From Acetobacteraceae bacterium (lineage in GTDB: Bacteria > Pseudomonadota > Alphaproteobacteria > Acetobacterales > Acetobacteraceae), in contig JARLIJ010000075.1 of NCBI GenBank assembly GCA_031291795.1, forward strand, positions 1 through 35,032: a stretch of DNA of 35,032 nt, in the 5' to 3' direction. Below, in pieces: positions 1-8,278 of this stretch. The notes under the pieces are model-generated. The model did not search any database. It was not told the DNA's origin and saw only the letters and a list, made by a program, of their open reading frames with translations. The position numbers and the translations under genes were made by a program. Each line of letters starts with the position of its first letter. Positions within the stretch are counted from its first letter, which is position 1.

Positions 1-48
1 CCCCAGCTTCTCGATGCGCTGCAGCAGGATCAGTTCAACGGCGGCCAT
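1..48 (-). CDS. rplI: 50S ribosomal protein L9 (N-terminal fragment)
   Basis: Only the first 16 codons are in the window; the gene continues beyond position 1. Read on the minus strand they give MAAVELILLQRIEKLG, the conserved start of bacterial L9, which binds 23S rRNA domain V in the large subunit. It follows rpsR by 12 bases in the usual rpsF-rpsR-rplI order, so it is the last gene of that operon. A GGAG motif lies a few bases upstream of the ATG. The identification rests on this short start plus gene order. Confidence 0.88.
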   Translation of the reverse strand, partial: MAAVELILLQRIEKLG

Positions 49-60
49 CTGGAGTGCTCC

Positions 61-336
61 TCACGCCACGATGTAGGGGAGCAGGGCCAGGAACCGGGCG
101 CGCTTGATGGCGACCGCCAGTTCCCGCTGCTTCTTCGCCGATACCGCCGTAATCCGGCTCGGCACGATCTTGCCGCGCTCCGACAGGAAGCGGGACAGCA
201 GGCGCACGTCCTTGTAGTCGATCTTCGGCGCATTCGGGCCGGAGAACGGGCAGGACTTGCGGCGGCGGTAGAACGGCCGGCGGGCGCCAACGGCGGCGCG
301 GCGGGCGGCGGGGTTGATTTCAGTGCTATCGGACAT
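61..336 (-). CDS. rpsR: 30S ribosomal protein S18
   Basis: A 91-residue protein of the small ribosomal subunit, where S18 pairs with S6 on the platform and contacts 16S rRNA. The hallmark segments are visible: the basic [15 protein letters not shown] stretch near residues 19-33, the [20 protein letters not shown] block at about 38-57, and the C-terminal [14 protein letters not shown]-type helix ending in a short tail. Length is typical for alphaproteobacteria. It begins only 5 bases after the rpsF stop codon, so the two are translated from one message. Nothing is unusual about it. Confidence 0.98.
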   Translation of the reverse strand: MSDSTEINPAARRAAVGARRPFYRRRKSCPFSGPNAPKIDYKDVRLLSRFLSERGKIVPSRITAVSAKKQRELAVAIKRARFLALLPYIVA

Positions 337-341
337 GCTGC

Positions 342-815
342 TTACTCCTCAACGCCGCCGCGGAACCCGTCCTCGCGCGGAAGGAATTCGTCGCGCGCAC
401 GGAACTCCTCACGGTCGTCGAAGCCGCGACGGCGGCCACTCTCGAACCGGCCGGCCGGCTTGGGCCCGCGGAACGAACGCTCCCGGTCGTCGGACTTGCG
501 CGACAGGATGGCGGAGGGGGCTTCCTCGATCGCCTCGACCCGGATCGTCATGAAGCGCAGGACATCTTCGTTGAGGCCGAGCAGACGCTCCATCTCGTTG
601 ACGAAGGACGGCTGGGCATCGAGGCCCAGCAGCATGTAGTGGCCCTTGCGGTTCTTGTTGATGCGGTAGGCGAGGCCACGCAGACCCCAGTATTCGCGCT
701 TCTTGACGGTGCCGCCCTCGCTCTCGAGCTGGCTGGCGATGCCGTCGGCGATGCCTTCGACCTGCTGTTGCGTGACGTCGTTCCGCGCGATGAGCACGGT
801 TTCATACAGCGGCAT
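342..815 (-). CDS. rpsF: 30S ribosomal protein S6
   Basis: A 157-residue S6, partner of S18 in the small subunit. The start at 815 gives [20 protein letters not shown], the family N-terminus, preceded by a GAGGGAG ribosome-binding site; a longer upstream frame on this strand is not conserved-looking and is ignored. The core fold ends around residue 100 ([13 protein letters not shown]). Beyond it is a tail of about 55 residues rich in Arg, Asp, Glu and Gly, with repeated RRG/DDRE/RARDE stretches. Such C-terminal tails are common in alphaproteobacterial S6 and are probably disordered. First gene of rpsF-rpsR-rplI. Confidence 0.98.
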   Translation of the reverse strand: MPLYETVLIARNDVTQQQVEGIADGIASQLESEGGTVKKREYWGLRGLAYRINKNRKGHYMLLGLDAQPSFVNEMERLLGLNEDVLRFMTIRVEAIEEAPSAILSRKSDDRERSFRGPKPAGRFESGRRRGFDDREEFRARDEFLPREDGFRGGVEE

Positions 816-1453
816 TCTGTACTCCCTCTGGCTTGTCTCCGCCCTCGACCGGGTCTGGTCGCGATCCGGGATGGATCGTGGGCATAGCCGGGTGCGATGC
901 CGTCGCTCCCGGCAGGGAAGGGCGGGCGTAAAGCACGGATCGCCAGGCGACGCAACCACGGAAGCGCCAAACGCGGTGACGTATGATCTAATCGAAGGGC
1001 AGCACATGGTTTTCGGCGGGGCTGGCGCTTTTCAGGATCAGCTTTGGCATGGCAGGTCACATGACCGGCGCCATGGTGTTTTTCCGGTCGCCCGTTTGAG
1101 GCCATTGCGACGCCATGGCTGTAATTCAACAACTATAGGCTGTGTCCGGTTCGGGCGGAAGACTGGAGGCGGCGCGTGTCGGCGCTCCTGCTACCTGGGC
1201 ACGCGGAATTTGCAGGTCATCGGGGATTGCGGGTCATGTGGCGCCGGGTGCGAAACCGCGCGGGTGCCGTTTCTCCCCGGCTGCCATTCGGTCATGACGT
1301 TGGCCGCTCCGTCGCGCATTGTATGATGTTCGGTTCGCTCGGCTGGCGCAACTTGCTGAAGCAGCGGGGCCGATGCGATAAATTTGCGTGGAGTTCACTG
1401 GACTCGCGTGGCGGCCCATTGGCAACAGACAATATTCTAAACGGGAATCCATA
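816..1453. other. Gene-free stretch between rpsF and the membrane-protein gene
   Basis: A 638-base divergent intergenic region. It contains the rpsF leader on the left and the upstream region of the gene at 1454 on the right. Open frames on both strands are short and show no recognisable protein. The last 40 bases before 1454 are AT-rich (around 1424-1440), where a promoter for the membrane protein could lie, but no clear -35/-10 pair stands out. No tRNA or strong terminator was seen. Confidence 0.5.
927..955 (-). promoter_or_regulatory. Candidate promoter for rpsF-rpsR-rplI
   Basis: On the minus strand a TTGCGT (950-955) and a TTTACG (927-932) are separated by 17 bases, about 110 bases upstream of the rpsF ATG. 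The fit to a housekeeping sigma-70-type promoter is partial (TTGaca / TAtaaT), so this is a position-based guess. Confidence 0.3.
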
Positions 1454-3049
1454 ATGGATGTGTATCGGGCAGTCGATCGGGCAACGCCGTCGCGCCGACG
1501 ATCGTCGGTCATGCTCGACCACGGCGACTATGTTCTGGTTTGCCTTGTAGGAATAGCGTGTCTGCTCTATCCCGTTTTGGATAATACTATTCCGCCATTG
1601 ATGGACTATCCTGGCCACCTCTCGCGAGTGTATATCCTATATGATCTGCTTCATGACCATATCTTTGGCGAGATGTATCAATATAGATTCGTAATCGTCC
1701 CAAATCTGGCAGTCGATGGTATTTGTCTTGGCCTGATGGAACTGGGGCTCTCCGCCGAGATCTCGGGGCGGGTCTTCGTCGCAATAACGGTTGTTGTTAT
1801 GGCAGGCGGCGTTCTGGCCTGGCATTATGCGATATTTCGCCGATGGTCGTGTTGTCCTATGTTGATATTCCCGTTCATTTATCATGATATCTTCTTCTAC
1901 GGCTTCATAAACTATTTTTTTGGAATAGGCGTCGCATTTCTGGGTGCTGCTATTTGGCGACTTAACGAAGGTCGTCGCCTTCCCGGGCCGTTGCTGATTT
2001 TGCTGCTGTTCTCGATCCTTCTGTTCTTCTCCCACCTGATGGCCCTCCTGATCATGGTTGGTCTGATCGTTGGCCGCGGTCTGGGCTCCCAGGTTTTGCG
2101 GCGACATCGCAGCAAATCAGCAATGCTGCGGCTCCTGGCAGGTGCGGCAGTCGGATTGCTGCCGCTGGGCCTGCTGGCCTTTGCACCGCTTCTCGGCGAG
2201 TCGAGTCCCCTCTCCTTCGCTGCAATAACACGACAACTGAGTCTGGCCGTCCTGGTGTCACGCTTTACCTTGCTGCGGAATGTGACCTGGGGATACGATC
2301 ACGTCACGGACTTGGTTTCCCTCGCTTGTCTGGCCGTTATCGCTGGCTATGTGCTTCTCGTTCGTGCATTGCGCGTCGACCTGGCCAGCGTGGTGCCGTT
2401 TGTCGGTCTCATTGCCGTCTATCTGATAGTGCCGGAGTATATCTTCGGCACCTCCTACGCCGTGGAACGCCTGCCGATCGTGATCTTCATGACGGTCGTT
2501 GGCTCGACCGACATGGTCATGCGCCAACGATGGGAACGGATCGCGTTGCCGGGGCTCCTCGTCGCCTTATCCTTGCTGCGCGGCGCCGCCGTCGAGAGCG
2601 CCTGGGCGAGGGCGAATGCCGCATTCAGCCCTCTGCTGGCAGCGTTGGACAGGGTACCGGCTTACGCCCGCATATATTCAGCGAATGCCGTCAACGGCAC
2701 CATAGCATCGTTGGTGCGGATGCCGTTCGGCTCGCTTCCGGGATACGCGGTGATCCGTCGAAATGCTTATTTTTCCGGAACATTCGCCATTCCGTCACAA
2801 AATCTCGTTGTCCGCCAGCCGCGTTATGCAGCGGGGCCACCGACGCCGGGCTTTTATCACGCCGGCCAGCCGACCACGCTCAATGATCCGCATGATCCAT
2901 ATACGGATGCACAGCTGGCCTTCTACGACTATGCCCTGATCATTAATCCGGAACTCTGGCCTAACCAGCCGCCTGCGAACCTCAAGCCCGTTGTGGCAGG
3001 GCCGGGCTACACGCTTTTTGCGATTGCGCGAACCCATGTTGTACCGTAG
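1454..3049 (+). CDS. Polytopic membrane protein of unknown function, GT-C-like topology
   Basis: A 531-residue integral membrane protein with about ten hydrophobic segments in the first 400 residues and a soluble C-terminal part of about 130 residues. The start at ATG 1454 follows a weak GGGAA; a frame extending to 1388 is also open but adds no plausible sequence. After the first membrane segment there is an MDYPGHLSR motif, an acidic residue in the first large loop. That arrangement recalls GT-C glycosyltransferases, which use an Asp there with polyprenyl-linked sugars; this is inference from topology only. Base composition is odd: hand count gives 18 G+C in the 60 bases 1861-1920, and the first half is clearly more AT-rich than all its neighbours, suggesting acquisition. 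It stands alone, with a pseudogene on the opposite strand after it. Confidence 0.75.
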   Translation: MDVYRAVDRATPSRRRSSVMLDHGDYVLVCLVGIACLLYPVLDNTIPPLMDYPGHLSRVYILYDLLHDHIFGEMYQYRFVIVPNLAVDGICLGLMELGLSAEISGRVFVAITVVVMAGGVLAWHYAIFRRWSCCPMLIFPFIYHDIFFYGFINYFFGIGVAFLGAAIWRLNEGRRLPGPLLILLLFSILLFFSHLMALLIMVGLIVGRGLGSQVLRRHRSKSAMLRLLAGAAVGLLPLGLLAFAPLLGESSPLSFAAITRQLSLAVLVSRFTLLRNVTWGYDHVTDLVSLACLAVIAGYVLLVRALRVDLASVVPFVGLIAVYLIVPEYIFGTSYAVERLPIVIFMTVVGSTDMVMRQRWERIALPGLLVALSLLRGAAVESAWARANAAFSPLLAALDRVPAYARIYSANAVNGTIASLVRMPFGSLPGYAVIRRNAYFSGTFAIPSQNLVVRQPRYAAGPPTPGFYHAGQPTTLNDPHDPYTDAQLAFYDYALIINPELWPNQPPANLKPVVAGPGYTLFAIARTHVVP

Positions 3050-3794
3050 CAACCGATATTGAGGCCGTCACAGCGTCCGCCGAAGTTCGTTCGAACCGCC
3101 GACGTTCCCCCGAATCGTTGCGTATGGTGGCCGGGAACGCGTCGACCTTGGCGCACAGGTCGAGCGCTTCCGCACCGATCGCACCGGCCCCCGGCGTACG
3201 GCCTTGCTCGACGCCCCATCGTCTCCGCCGTGTCGGCAGGTTGGTCTGGCCGGCGATTGCGCTGATCAGGTGCACCACGTCGCCGATCCGCGCAGTTGCA
3301 TCCGACAGACCTCGCAGCGTCACCGATCGTCTGATTGTTGGTTGCGGCGGAGATTACATCGCGGGCCTACTCGATGAGGTTGCGGGCGGTGACGCGTCCC
3401 TTGACGAGCTCGGTCATCCGGGTCACCCGGTCGGTGTAAGTGTGCAGGCCGTCCACCATAGCCTCGTACAACGTTTCCCGTTTCGGATTGAGAGCCGCCG
3501 CGTGCGCGTCGAGCGACAGGCGGAGCGCCTTTGCCCGATGTTCTTCGAGTTCCGTCGGAAAATCCGGACCAAATTCATAATGATAGAAGGTCTGGACGCG
3601 CCGCATGTTCTCGATCTCCGGCTTTGCCTCGAGTACCCGGGTCGGGTTGTCGGTTAGGGTGCCCATGGTCCGGGTGCGGGCGCCGACGGTGGAAAGTGCT
3701 GGATGCCGAAGACGCCGAGGGCGCAGCCAATCAGCACGAGGAGCCCAGGGCCGAGTTAGATTCGGGTCCGGACTTTCATGCGTGTAAAACGCAT
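3050..3794 (-). pseudogene. Degenerate methyl-accepting chemotaxis protein
   Basis: Remains of a chemoreceptor on the minus strand. From ATG 3794 or 3779 the frame reads MKVRTRI, then an in-frame TAA at 3756-3758 where an aromatic residue is expected, then LGPGLLVLIGCALGVFGIQ, a typical first membrane segment. A one-base loss near 3700 shifts the frame; the next frame continues (LSTVGARTRTMGTLTDN) through a ligand-binding region to a stop at 3367-3369. Further downstream, in other frames, come NNQTIGD and LSDATARIGDVVHLISAIAGQTN, the start of the MCP signalling hairpin. After that there is a jump to EALDLCAKVDAF, which resembles the usual MCP C-terminus. The HAMP domain, methylation helices and most of the signalling tip are missing, so stop, frameshifts and deletions have all accumulated. 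Exact ends are approximate. Confidence 0.82.
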
Positions 3795-3984
3795 GGCGAT
3801 GCTCTCCGCGGTTGCCGGGGTATGGGCCGCTACCATCGCAGGCAAACCCTGTAAGGATCGGTTAATCGGTGGCCCGCGTGCTGCGTGCCGACGTTCACGC
3901 TCCGTGCAACATCCCTCACTATAACGTCTGGCTACCGCGTCCGCGTTATCCGCCTGTTTACCGTTTCGCGCCCATCCTCAGGCC

Positions 3985-5847
3985 ATGAGCTTGGATCTGG
4001 CTGAACCAATATCGGAATTGCAAGCGGCCGTGACGGCGCATCGTGCCGGACGGCTGGATGAGGCCGAACAGCTCTATCACGCGGTTCTGGCCGGCAATCC
4101 CAACGAGGCCAACGCCTTGCATCTGCTAGGCGTGGCCCACCGGCAGCGCGGCCGGCCCACGGTTGCTGTCGCGCTCATCACGCAGGCACTCCAGCACGCG
4201 CCGGATCTTGCCGATGCACATGCCAATCTGGGTAATGCCTACAGCGACATGCAACGCTTCGACGCCGCAGCCGATTGTTATGCCACGGCTCGGCGCCTGG
4301 GTGGGGCGGGCATGCAGACGCGGCTGCTGACTGCGCTGCTGGCAGCCGCCGAAGTGCATCGCGACGCCGGCCATCCCGCGGAGGCGCGTACCTGCCTGTT
4401 GCGTGCGTTGAATGAGGCGCCCGACCGGGTGGATGTGATCCAGGCCCTCCTGCCGCTCTGCCTCGACGACGACCTGCTGGGGGCGCTGGCCCTGGCAGAG
4501 CGTGCCTGGCGGCTCGCCCCCGGCGAGGCGAGCTTTGGTACGGTGTGGGACCTGGCCAACCGTGCCGGTCAGGACGTGCCCCACGCGCGCGATTTTCTGG
4601 CCGCCGCGCCGGACGACCCGTTGCGGATGCTCGCCCTCGGCAATGCCCTCCGCCGCGCACGGCAGGGTTGGAAGGCCGAGGCGGTCTACCGAACTGCGAT
4701 CGGGCTGGCGCCCGACCTGCCTTTCCCTGCCTTCCGGCTCGCTTGCCTTATGCTGGAGCAGGGTCGCACGGACGCTGCCGACGCTCTGCTGCGTCAGATC
4801 GAGGCGAGCGATCTCGGCCGCGTGCAGGCCATGCAGTTCGGTAGCCAGTTCTTCCGCCGCCTGCGCCGCCGTGCCCTGCCGCCGGCGCCCGACGGTTTCT
4901 CGCCGCACCCTTGCACCGCCGATCTTGTGGTCTTCGCCGCCTGCGATGGCGTGTATTTCGAGCGTTTCGCGAGTGCATTGCTGAACTCGGTGCAGCGCAA
5001 TGCGGGTGTCGCCTGCCAATTCCATCTGCATGTGGTCAACCCGCCTGACGACCTGGCGGACCGGATCGCCGCCTATCGCAGCATGCTGGGTGGTCCCGTC
5101 ATCGCCGTGTCGATCGAACACATTGACACGGTCGCCTGGAACGCCGACCTCCGTCGGACCTGGTTCGCCTGTGCCCGCTTCCGGCTGTTGCCGCATCTGA
5201 TGGAGGCCTATGCCGCCCCGGTGCTGATGCTCGACACCGACCTGCTGGTGCTGCACGACCTGACCGGACTGCTGGAGGCGATGGCCGAGGGCGACATTTC
5301 CCTGGTCGTCGCCGAACGCCACAAATGCGAGCCATGGAACTGGCTGTCGGCCGACGTGGCGTTCTTCAATGCGACGGCTGCGGCGCTTGCCTGCGCGGAC
5401 CTGGTCGCCCGCTACATCGACTATCACCTGCAGGAGGAGCGGGCGCACTGGTTCCTCGACCAGATCGCGCTGACAGCTTGCATCCTGGCCGGGTTCCGCG
5501 ACCAGGCGGGGCCGCGGCTGGTCGCTTTACCCCCCGACATCCACCGGCTGGCGCTGATCTCCGCCGACGGGTCCGAGGAGGCGCCTGGCGCGGAGGTGCT
5601 GTTCTGGTCGGCCCATGCCAGCACGGTCGATACGGCGCTGACGTTGGATATGCCGCAATATCAGGATTATGTTCTGCCCTGGCCCCCTGCGCCGCTCGAG
5701 GCGGAAGCGGTTCTCGACCCGTCTGCAGCACCCAAGCACCTCGCTGAGGCGGAGGCTGGCGCCGATGCAGAAGCGACGACCGAGATAGAAGCCATGACCG
5801 AGGCAGAAGCGGCGCCCGAGGCGGAGGTGGAACTGGCCGCGGATTGA
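3985..5847 (+). CDS. TPR-repeat / glycosyltransferase fusion with acidic Ala-Glu tail
   Basis: A 620-residue predicted cytoplasmic protein in three parts. Residues about 8-165 are tetratricopeptide repeats (GRLDEAEQLYHAVLAGNP; NALHLLGVAHRQRGR; ADAHANLGNAYSDMQRFDAA), followed by a less regular helical stretch to about 300. Residues about 311-560 look like a GT-A glycosyltransferase of the GT8 sort: LVVFAACDGVYFERF at the start, and APVLMLDTDLLVL with a DTD motif at residues 417-419 that would bind the metal of a nucleotide-sugar. A WFLDQIAL segment near residue 490 resembles the acceptor side of such enzymes. The last ~50 residues are almost only Ala, Glu and Asp in EAEA-type repeats. The substrate cannot be told; in related bacteria TPR-GT fusions act in surface polysaccharide or protein glycosylation. 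It is a single gene upstream of fabD, not part of the fab operon. Confidence 0.8.
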   Translation: MSLDLAEPISELQAAVTAHRAGRLDEAEQLYHAVLAGNPNEANALHLLGVAHRQRGRPTVAVALITQALQHAPDLADAHANLGNAYSDMQRFDAAADCYATARRLGGAGMQTRLLTALLAAAEVHRDAGHPAEARTCLLRALNEAPDRVDVIQALLPLCLDDDLLGALALAERAWRLAPGEASFGTVWDLANRAGQDVPHARDFLAAAPDDPLRMLALGNALRRARQGWKAEAVYRTAIGLAPDLPFPAFRLACLMLEQGRTDAADALLRQIEASDLGRVQAMQFGSQFFRRLRRRALPPAPDGFSPHPCTADLVVFAACDGVYFERFASALLNSVQRNAGVACQFHLHVVNPPDDLADRIAAYRSMLGGPVIAVSIEHIDTVAWNADLRRTWFACARFRLLPHLMEAYAAPVLMLDTDLLVLHDLTGLLEAMAEGDISLVVAERHKCEPWNWLSADVAFFNATAAALACADLVARYIDYHLQEERAHWFLDQIALTACILAGFRDQAGPRLVALPPDIHRLALISADGSEEAPGAEVLFWSAHASTVDTALTLDMPQYQDYVLPWPPAPLEAEAVLDPSAAPKHLAEAEAGADAEATTEIEAMTEAEAAPEAEVELAAD

Positions 5848-6065
5848 CCGAGGACTCCATCAGAGCTCATGCGCCGGCGTGCTCGTGTCGGCACGACTTT
5901 CCTTCGTATGCCGCCGACCGGCTGCTGGTACGCTGCCCCCGAGCCTGCGCATGAGACCGGGGAAGCCCACCGGCGTGCCCTTTGAACCCGTTCGAATTAA
6001 CGCCTCCGACGACTGCACGCCCGGCGATCGCGTCCGACTGTCGCGGAACTGGACATGGCTGCACA

Positions 6066-6094
6066 TTGACAGTCCTGTAACCGGCGGTTACGCC
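6066..6094 (+). promoter_or_regulatory. Candidate fabD promoter
   Basis: A perfect -35 hexamer TTGACA lies at 6066-6071. At a 17-base spacing is TACGCC (6089-6094), a poor -10, so only the -35 is convincing. The site is 29 bases upstream of the fabD ATG, which would give a very short leader. The spacer carries the 15-base palindrome listed next. Confidence 0.4.
6077..6091. promoter_or_regulatory. Palindrome in the fabD promoter spacer (possible operator)
   Basis: GTAACCG-G-CGGTTAC is a perfect 7+7 inverted repeat around one base. It sits between the TTGACA and the expected -10, exactly where a dimeric repressor would block RNA polymerase. No fatty-acid regulator gene is nearby and I do not recognise the site as that of a known one. 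It could also form a small stem in DNA only. Confidence 0.4.
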
Positions 6095-6122
6095 GCCGCG
6101 CCACCCTGTTGGGACTCATTCG

Positions 6123-7091
6123 ATGCCGGTTCATGCCTTCATCTTCCCGGGCCAGGGCAGTCAGGCCGTCGGCATGGGCCGCGACCTCGCTGCCGCGTTC
6201 GCCGTCGCCCGCGAGGTGTTCGAGGAAGTGGACGAGACCCTCCGTCAGAAACTGTCCAAGCTGATGTTCGAGGGGCCCGGCGAGGATCTGATCCTTACCG
6301 AGAACACCCAACCCGCCCTGATGGCCCATTCCATGGCCGTCCTGCGCGTCCTTGAGAAGGAAGGCGGCTTCAGCCTTCGGCAGAAGGCCGTGGTCGTCGC
6401 CGGCCATTCGCTGGGCGAATACACCGCCCTGGCCGCCGCCGGCGCGTTTTCCATCACCGACGCCGCCCGCCTCTTGAAGCTGCGGGGCCAAGCCATGCAA
6501 AAGGCCGTCCCGGCCGGCGAGGGCGGCATGGCGGCCCTGATCGGCGCCGACATGGATCAGGCCCGCGCGATCTGCGAGGCAGCCGCCCCCGTGCCGGACA
6601 GCGAGACCAACGAACGCCAGGTCATCGAGCCGGCCAACGACAATGGTGGCGGCCAGGTGGTCATCTCGGGGCACGCCGCAGCGATCGACCGTGCCATCGA
6701 GATCGCCAAGGAAAAGGGCGTCCGCCGCGCCTTGAAGCTGCCGGTTTCCGCCCCGTTCCACTGCGCCCTGATGGCCCCCGCAGCCGCTGCGATGGCAGAG
6801 GCGCTGGAGCGTACCGCCCCGCGCGCCCCGCTGGTGCCGGTCGTCGCCAACGTCTCAGCCGCCAAGGAGACCGATCCGGCCACGATCCGCGACCTGCTGG
6901 TCCGCCAGGTCACCGCCACCGTCCGTTGGCGCGAATGCGTGCAGGCGATGACGGCCCTCGGAGTCGACAGCTTCGTCGAATTGGGCGCCGGCAAGGTATT
7001 GTCCGGCTTGGTGAAGCGCATTGCCCCCGATGCAGCCGCGATCTCGGCCGCCACCCCGGCCGATGTCGAAGCCGCGCTGAAAACCCTGTGA
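6123..7091 (+). CDS. fabD: Malonyl-CoA:ACP transacylase
   Basis: A 322-residue cytoplasmic enzyme that moves malonyl groups from CoA to acyl carrier protein, the entry step to chain elongation in type II fatty-acid synthesis. It starts [14 protein letters not shown], the family signature. The nucleophilic Ser96 lies in GHSLGEY (94-100), Arg121 that holds the malonyl carboxylate is in LKLRGQAMQ, and the catalytic His213 is in SAPFHC. Length is normal. It heads the operon fabD-fabG-acpP-fabF; its TGA overlaps the AAGGAGG ribosome-binding site of fabG. Confidence 0.98.
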   Translation: MPVHAFIFPGQGSQAVGMGRDLAAAFAVAREVFEEVDETLRQKLSKLMFEGPGEDLILTENTQPALMAHSMAVLRVLEKEGGFSLRQKAVVVAGHSLGEYTALAAAGAFSITDAARLLKLRGQAMQKAVPAGEGGMAALIGADMDQARAICEAAAPVPDSETNERQVIEPANDNGGGQVVISGHAAAIDRAIEIAKEKGVRRALKLPVSAPFHCALMAPAAAAMAEALERTAPRAPLVPVVANVSAAKETDPATIRDLLVRQVTATVRWRECVQAMTALGVDSFVELGAGKVLSGLVKRIAPDAAAISAATPADVEAALKTL

Positions 7092-7102
7092 AGGAGGCCG
7101 CG

Positions 7103-7840
7103 ATGTTCCGCCTGGACGGCAAGGTCGCGCTGGTCACCGGCGCATCCGGCGGCATCGGGGCCGCGATCGCCCGCGCTCTGCATGCCCAGGGAGCCATCGT
7201 CGTGCTGTCCGGCACCCGCCGCGACGCGCTCGAGGCCATTGCGGCGGAACTGACGGAGCGTGCGCATGTCTGCCCTGCGGACCTGAGGGATGCCTCGGAA
7301 CCCGATGCGCTGATCGCCGCCGCCGAGGCCGCCGCCGGCCCGCTCGCCATCCTGGTGAACAATGCCGGAATGACCCGCGACATGCTCGCGCTGCGGATGC
7401 GCGACGAGGATTGGCAGGCGGTGTTGGATGTCGATCTCAGCGCGCCGTTCCGCCTGACCCGCGCGGCGTTGCGCGGCATGTTGCGCCGCCGGGCCGGCCG
7501 CATCATCAACATTTCGTCCATCGTGGGCGCCACCGGCAACCCGGGCCAAGCCAACTATGCCGCCGCCAAGGCCGGTCTTGTGGGCATGAGCAAAGCGCTT
7601 GCGCAGGAAGTCGCTTCCCGCGGCATCACCGTCAACGTGGTCGCGCCGGGCTTCATCGTCACCCCGATGACAGACAGCCTTTCCGACGCCCAGCGAACCA
7701 AGCTCGCCGACGCCATTCCGCTCGGCCGACTCGGGAAGCCGGAGGATATAGGAGCCGCAGTCACCTATCTTGCCTCCGACGAGGCTGGGTGGGTCACTGG
7801 CGCCACACTTCACGTCAATGGCGGCATGGCGATGCTTTAG
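7103..7840 (+). CDS. fabG: 3-oxoacyl-ACP reductase
   Basis: A 245-residue short-chain dehydrogenase that reduces 3-oxoacyl-ACP with NADPH, the first reduction of each elongation round. The Rossmann motif TGASGGIG is at residues 12-19, NNAG at 86-89, and the catalytic set is complete with Ser139 in NISSI, Tyr152 and Lys156 in the YAAAK motif. The start at ATG 7103 is fixed by AAGGAGG at 7091-7097; an in-frame extension reaching back into fabD is not real. It is followed by a 170-base gap before acpP, where acpP probably has its own promoter. Confidence 0.98.
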   Translation: MFRLDGKVALVTGASGGIGAAIARALHAQGAIVVLSGTRRDALEAIAAELTERAHVCPADLRDASEPDALIAAAEAAAGPLAILVNNAGMTRDMLALRMRDEDWQAVLDVDLSAPFRLTRAALRGMLRRRAGRIINISSIVGATGNPGQANYAAAKAGLVGMSKALAQEVASRGITVNVVAPGFIVTPMTDSLSDAQRTKLADAIPLGRLGKPEDIGAAVTYLASDEAGWVTGATLHVNGGMAML

Positions 7841-7950
7841 TGCTGCAACCGACCCGCCCGCCGGCCTTTCTCGGGGTGGGAAACCATGCTAAGCGGCCCG
7901 CTGCTTCGTCCGGAGGCGGGTCCGGCGACACCGACCGGGAACTACCCCGG

Positions 7951-7978
7951 TGGACATTGATCCCGGACGGAATAGTAC
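7951..7978 (+). promoter_or_regulatory. Candidate internal promoter for acpP
   Basis: TGGACA (7951-7956, five of six matches to the -35 consensus) and TAGTAC (7973-7978) are 16 bases apart, and the acpP ATG follows 33 bases later. The 170-base gap between fabG and acpP and the high demand for carrier protein fit a separate promoter; the -10 match is weak. Confidence 0.35.
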
Positions 7979-8010
7979 GTCAGGACCCTAGCGCAGGAGT
8001 TGCGGAGCCG

Positions 8011-8250
8011 ATGAGCGAGATCGCCGACAAGGTCAAGAAGATCGTGGTGGAACACCTCGGCGTCGAGGAGAACAAAGTCACGCCGGAGGCTTCCTTCATC
8101 GACGACCTGGGCGCCGACAGCCTCGATACCGTCGAGCTCGTGATGGCGTTCGAGGAAGCCTTTGGTGTGGAAATCCCCGAGGACGCCGCCGAGAAGATCA
8201 GCACCGTGAAGGACGCAATCGACTATATCGAAAAGCAAAAGGCGGTCTGA
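8011..8250 (+). CDS. acpP: Acyl carrier protein
   Basis: A 79-residue, strongly acidic four-helix carrier that shuttles growing acyl chains between the Fab enzymes. The phosphopantetheine attachment Ser37 is in the canonical GADSLDTVE motif. The start [17 protein letters not shown] at 8011 is standard, with an AGGAG about 12 bases upstream; a longer open frame over fabG is a shadow. It precedes fabF by 28 bases, the usual pairing. Confidence 0.98.
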   Translation: MSEIADKVKKIVVEHLGVEENKVTPEASFIDDLGADSLDTVELVMAFEEAFGVEIPEDAAEKISTVKDAIDYIEKQKAV

Positions 8251-8278
8251 AGCGACCCCGCGGGAGGGAGCGCAACCA

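Larger units (their letters stand above)
5848..6122 (+). other. Intergenic leader of the fab operon
   Basis: A 275-base region without a gene. The last 60 bases contain the candidate fabD promoter and palindrome described separately; the rest holds nothing recognisable on either strand. The distance makes a separate fab promoter likely. Confidence 0.5.

Noticed and set aside
1055-1066. GGTCA-CA-TGACC inverted repeat in the rpsF upstream region
   Set aside because: Only five paired bases per arm and far from either gene start.
2982-3323. 113-codon minus-strand frame considered as a small intact gene
   Set aside because: It contains MCP signalling fragments with internal loss, so it is part of the pseudogene and overlaps the membrane-protein gene at its end.
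4126-5448. 440-codon open frame antisense to the TPR-GT gene
   Set aside because: Composition (many Gln, His, Arg) and lack of any motif mark it as the shadow of a GC-rich gene; the plus-strand protein has clear TPR and DTD motifs.
5975-6000. GTTCGAATTAA resembling a tRNA T-arm
   Set aside because: No acceptor, D or anticodon arms can be drawn around it.
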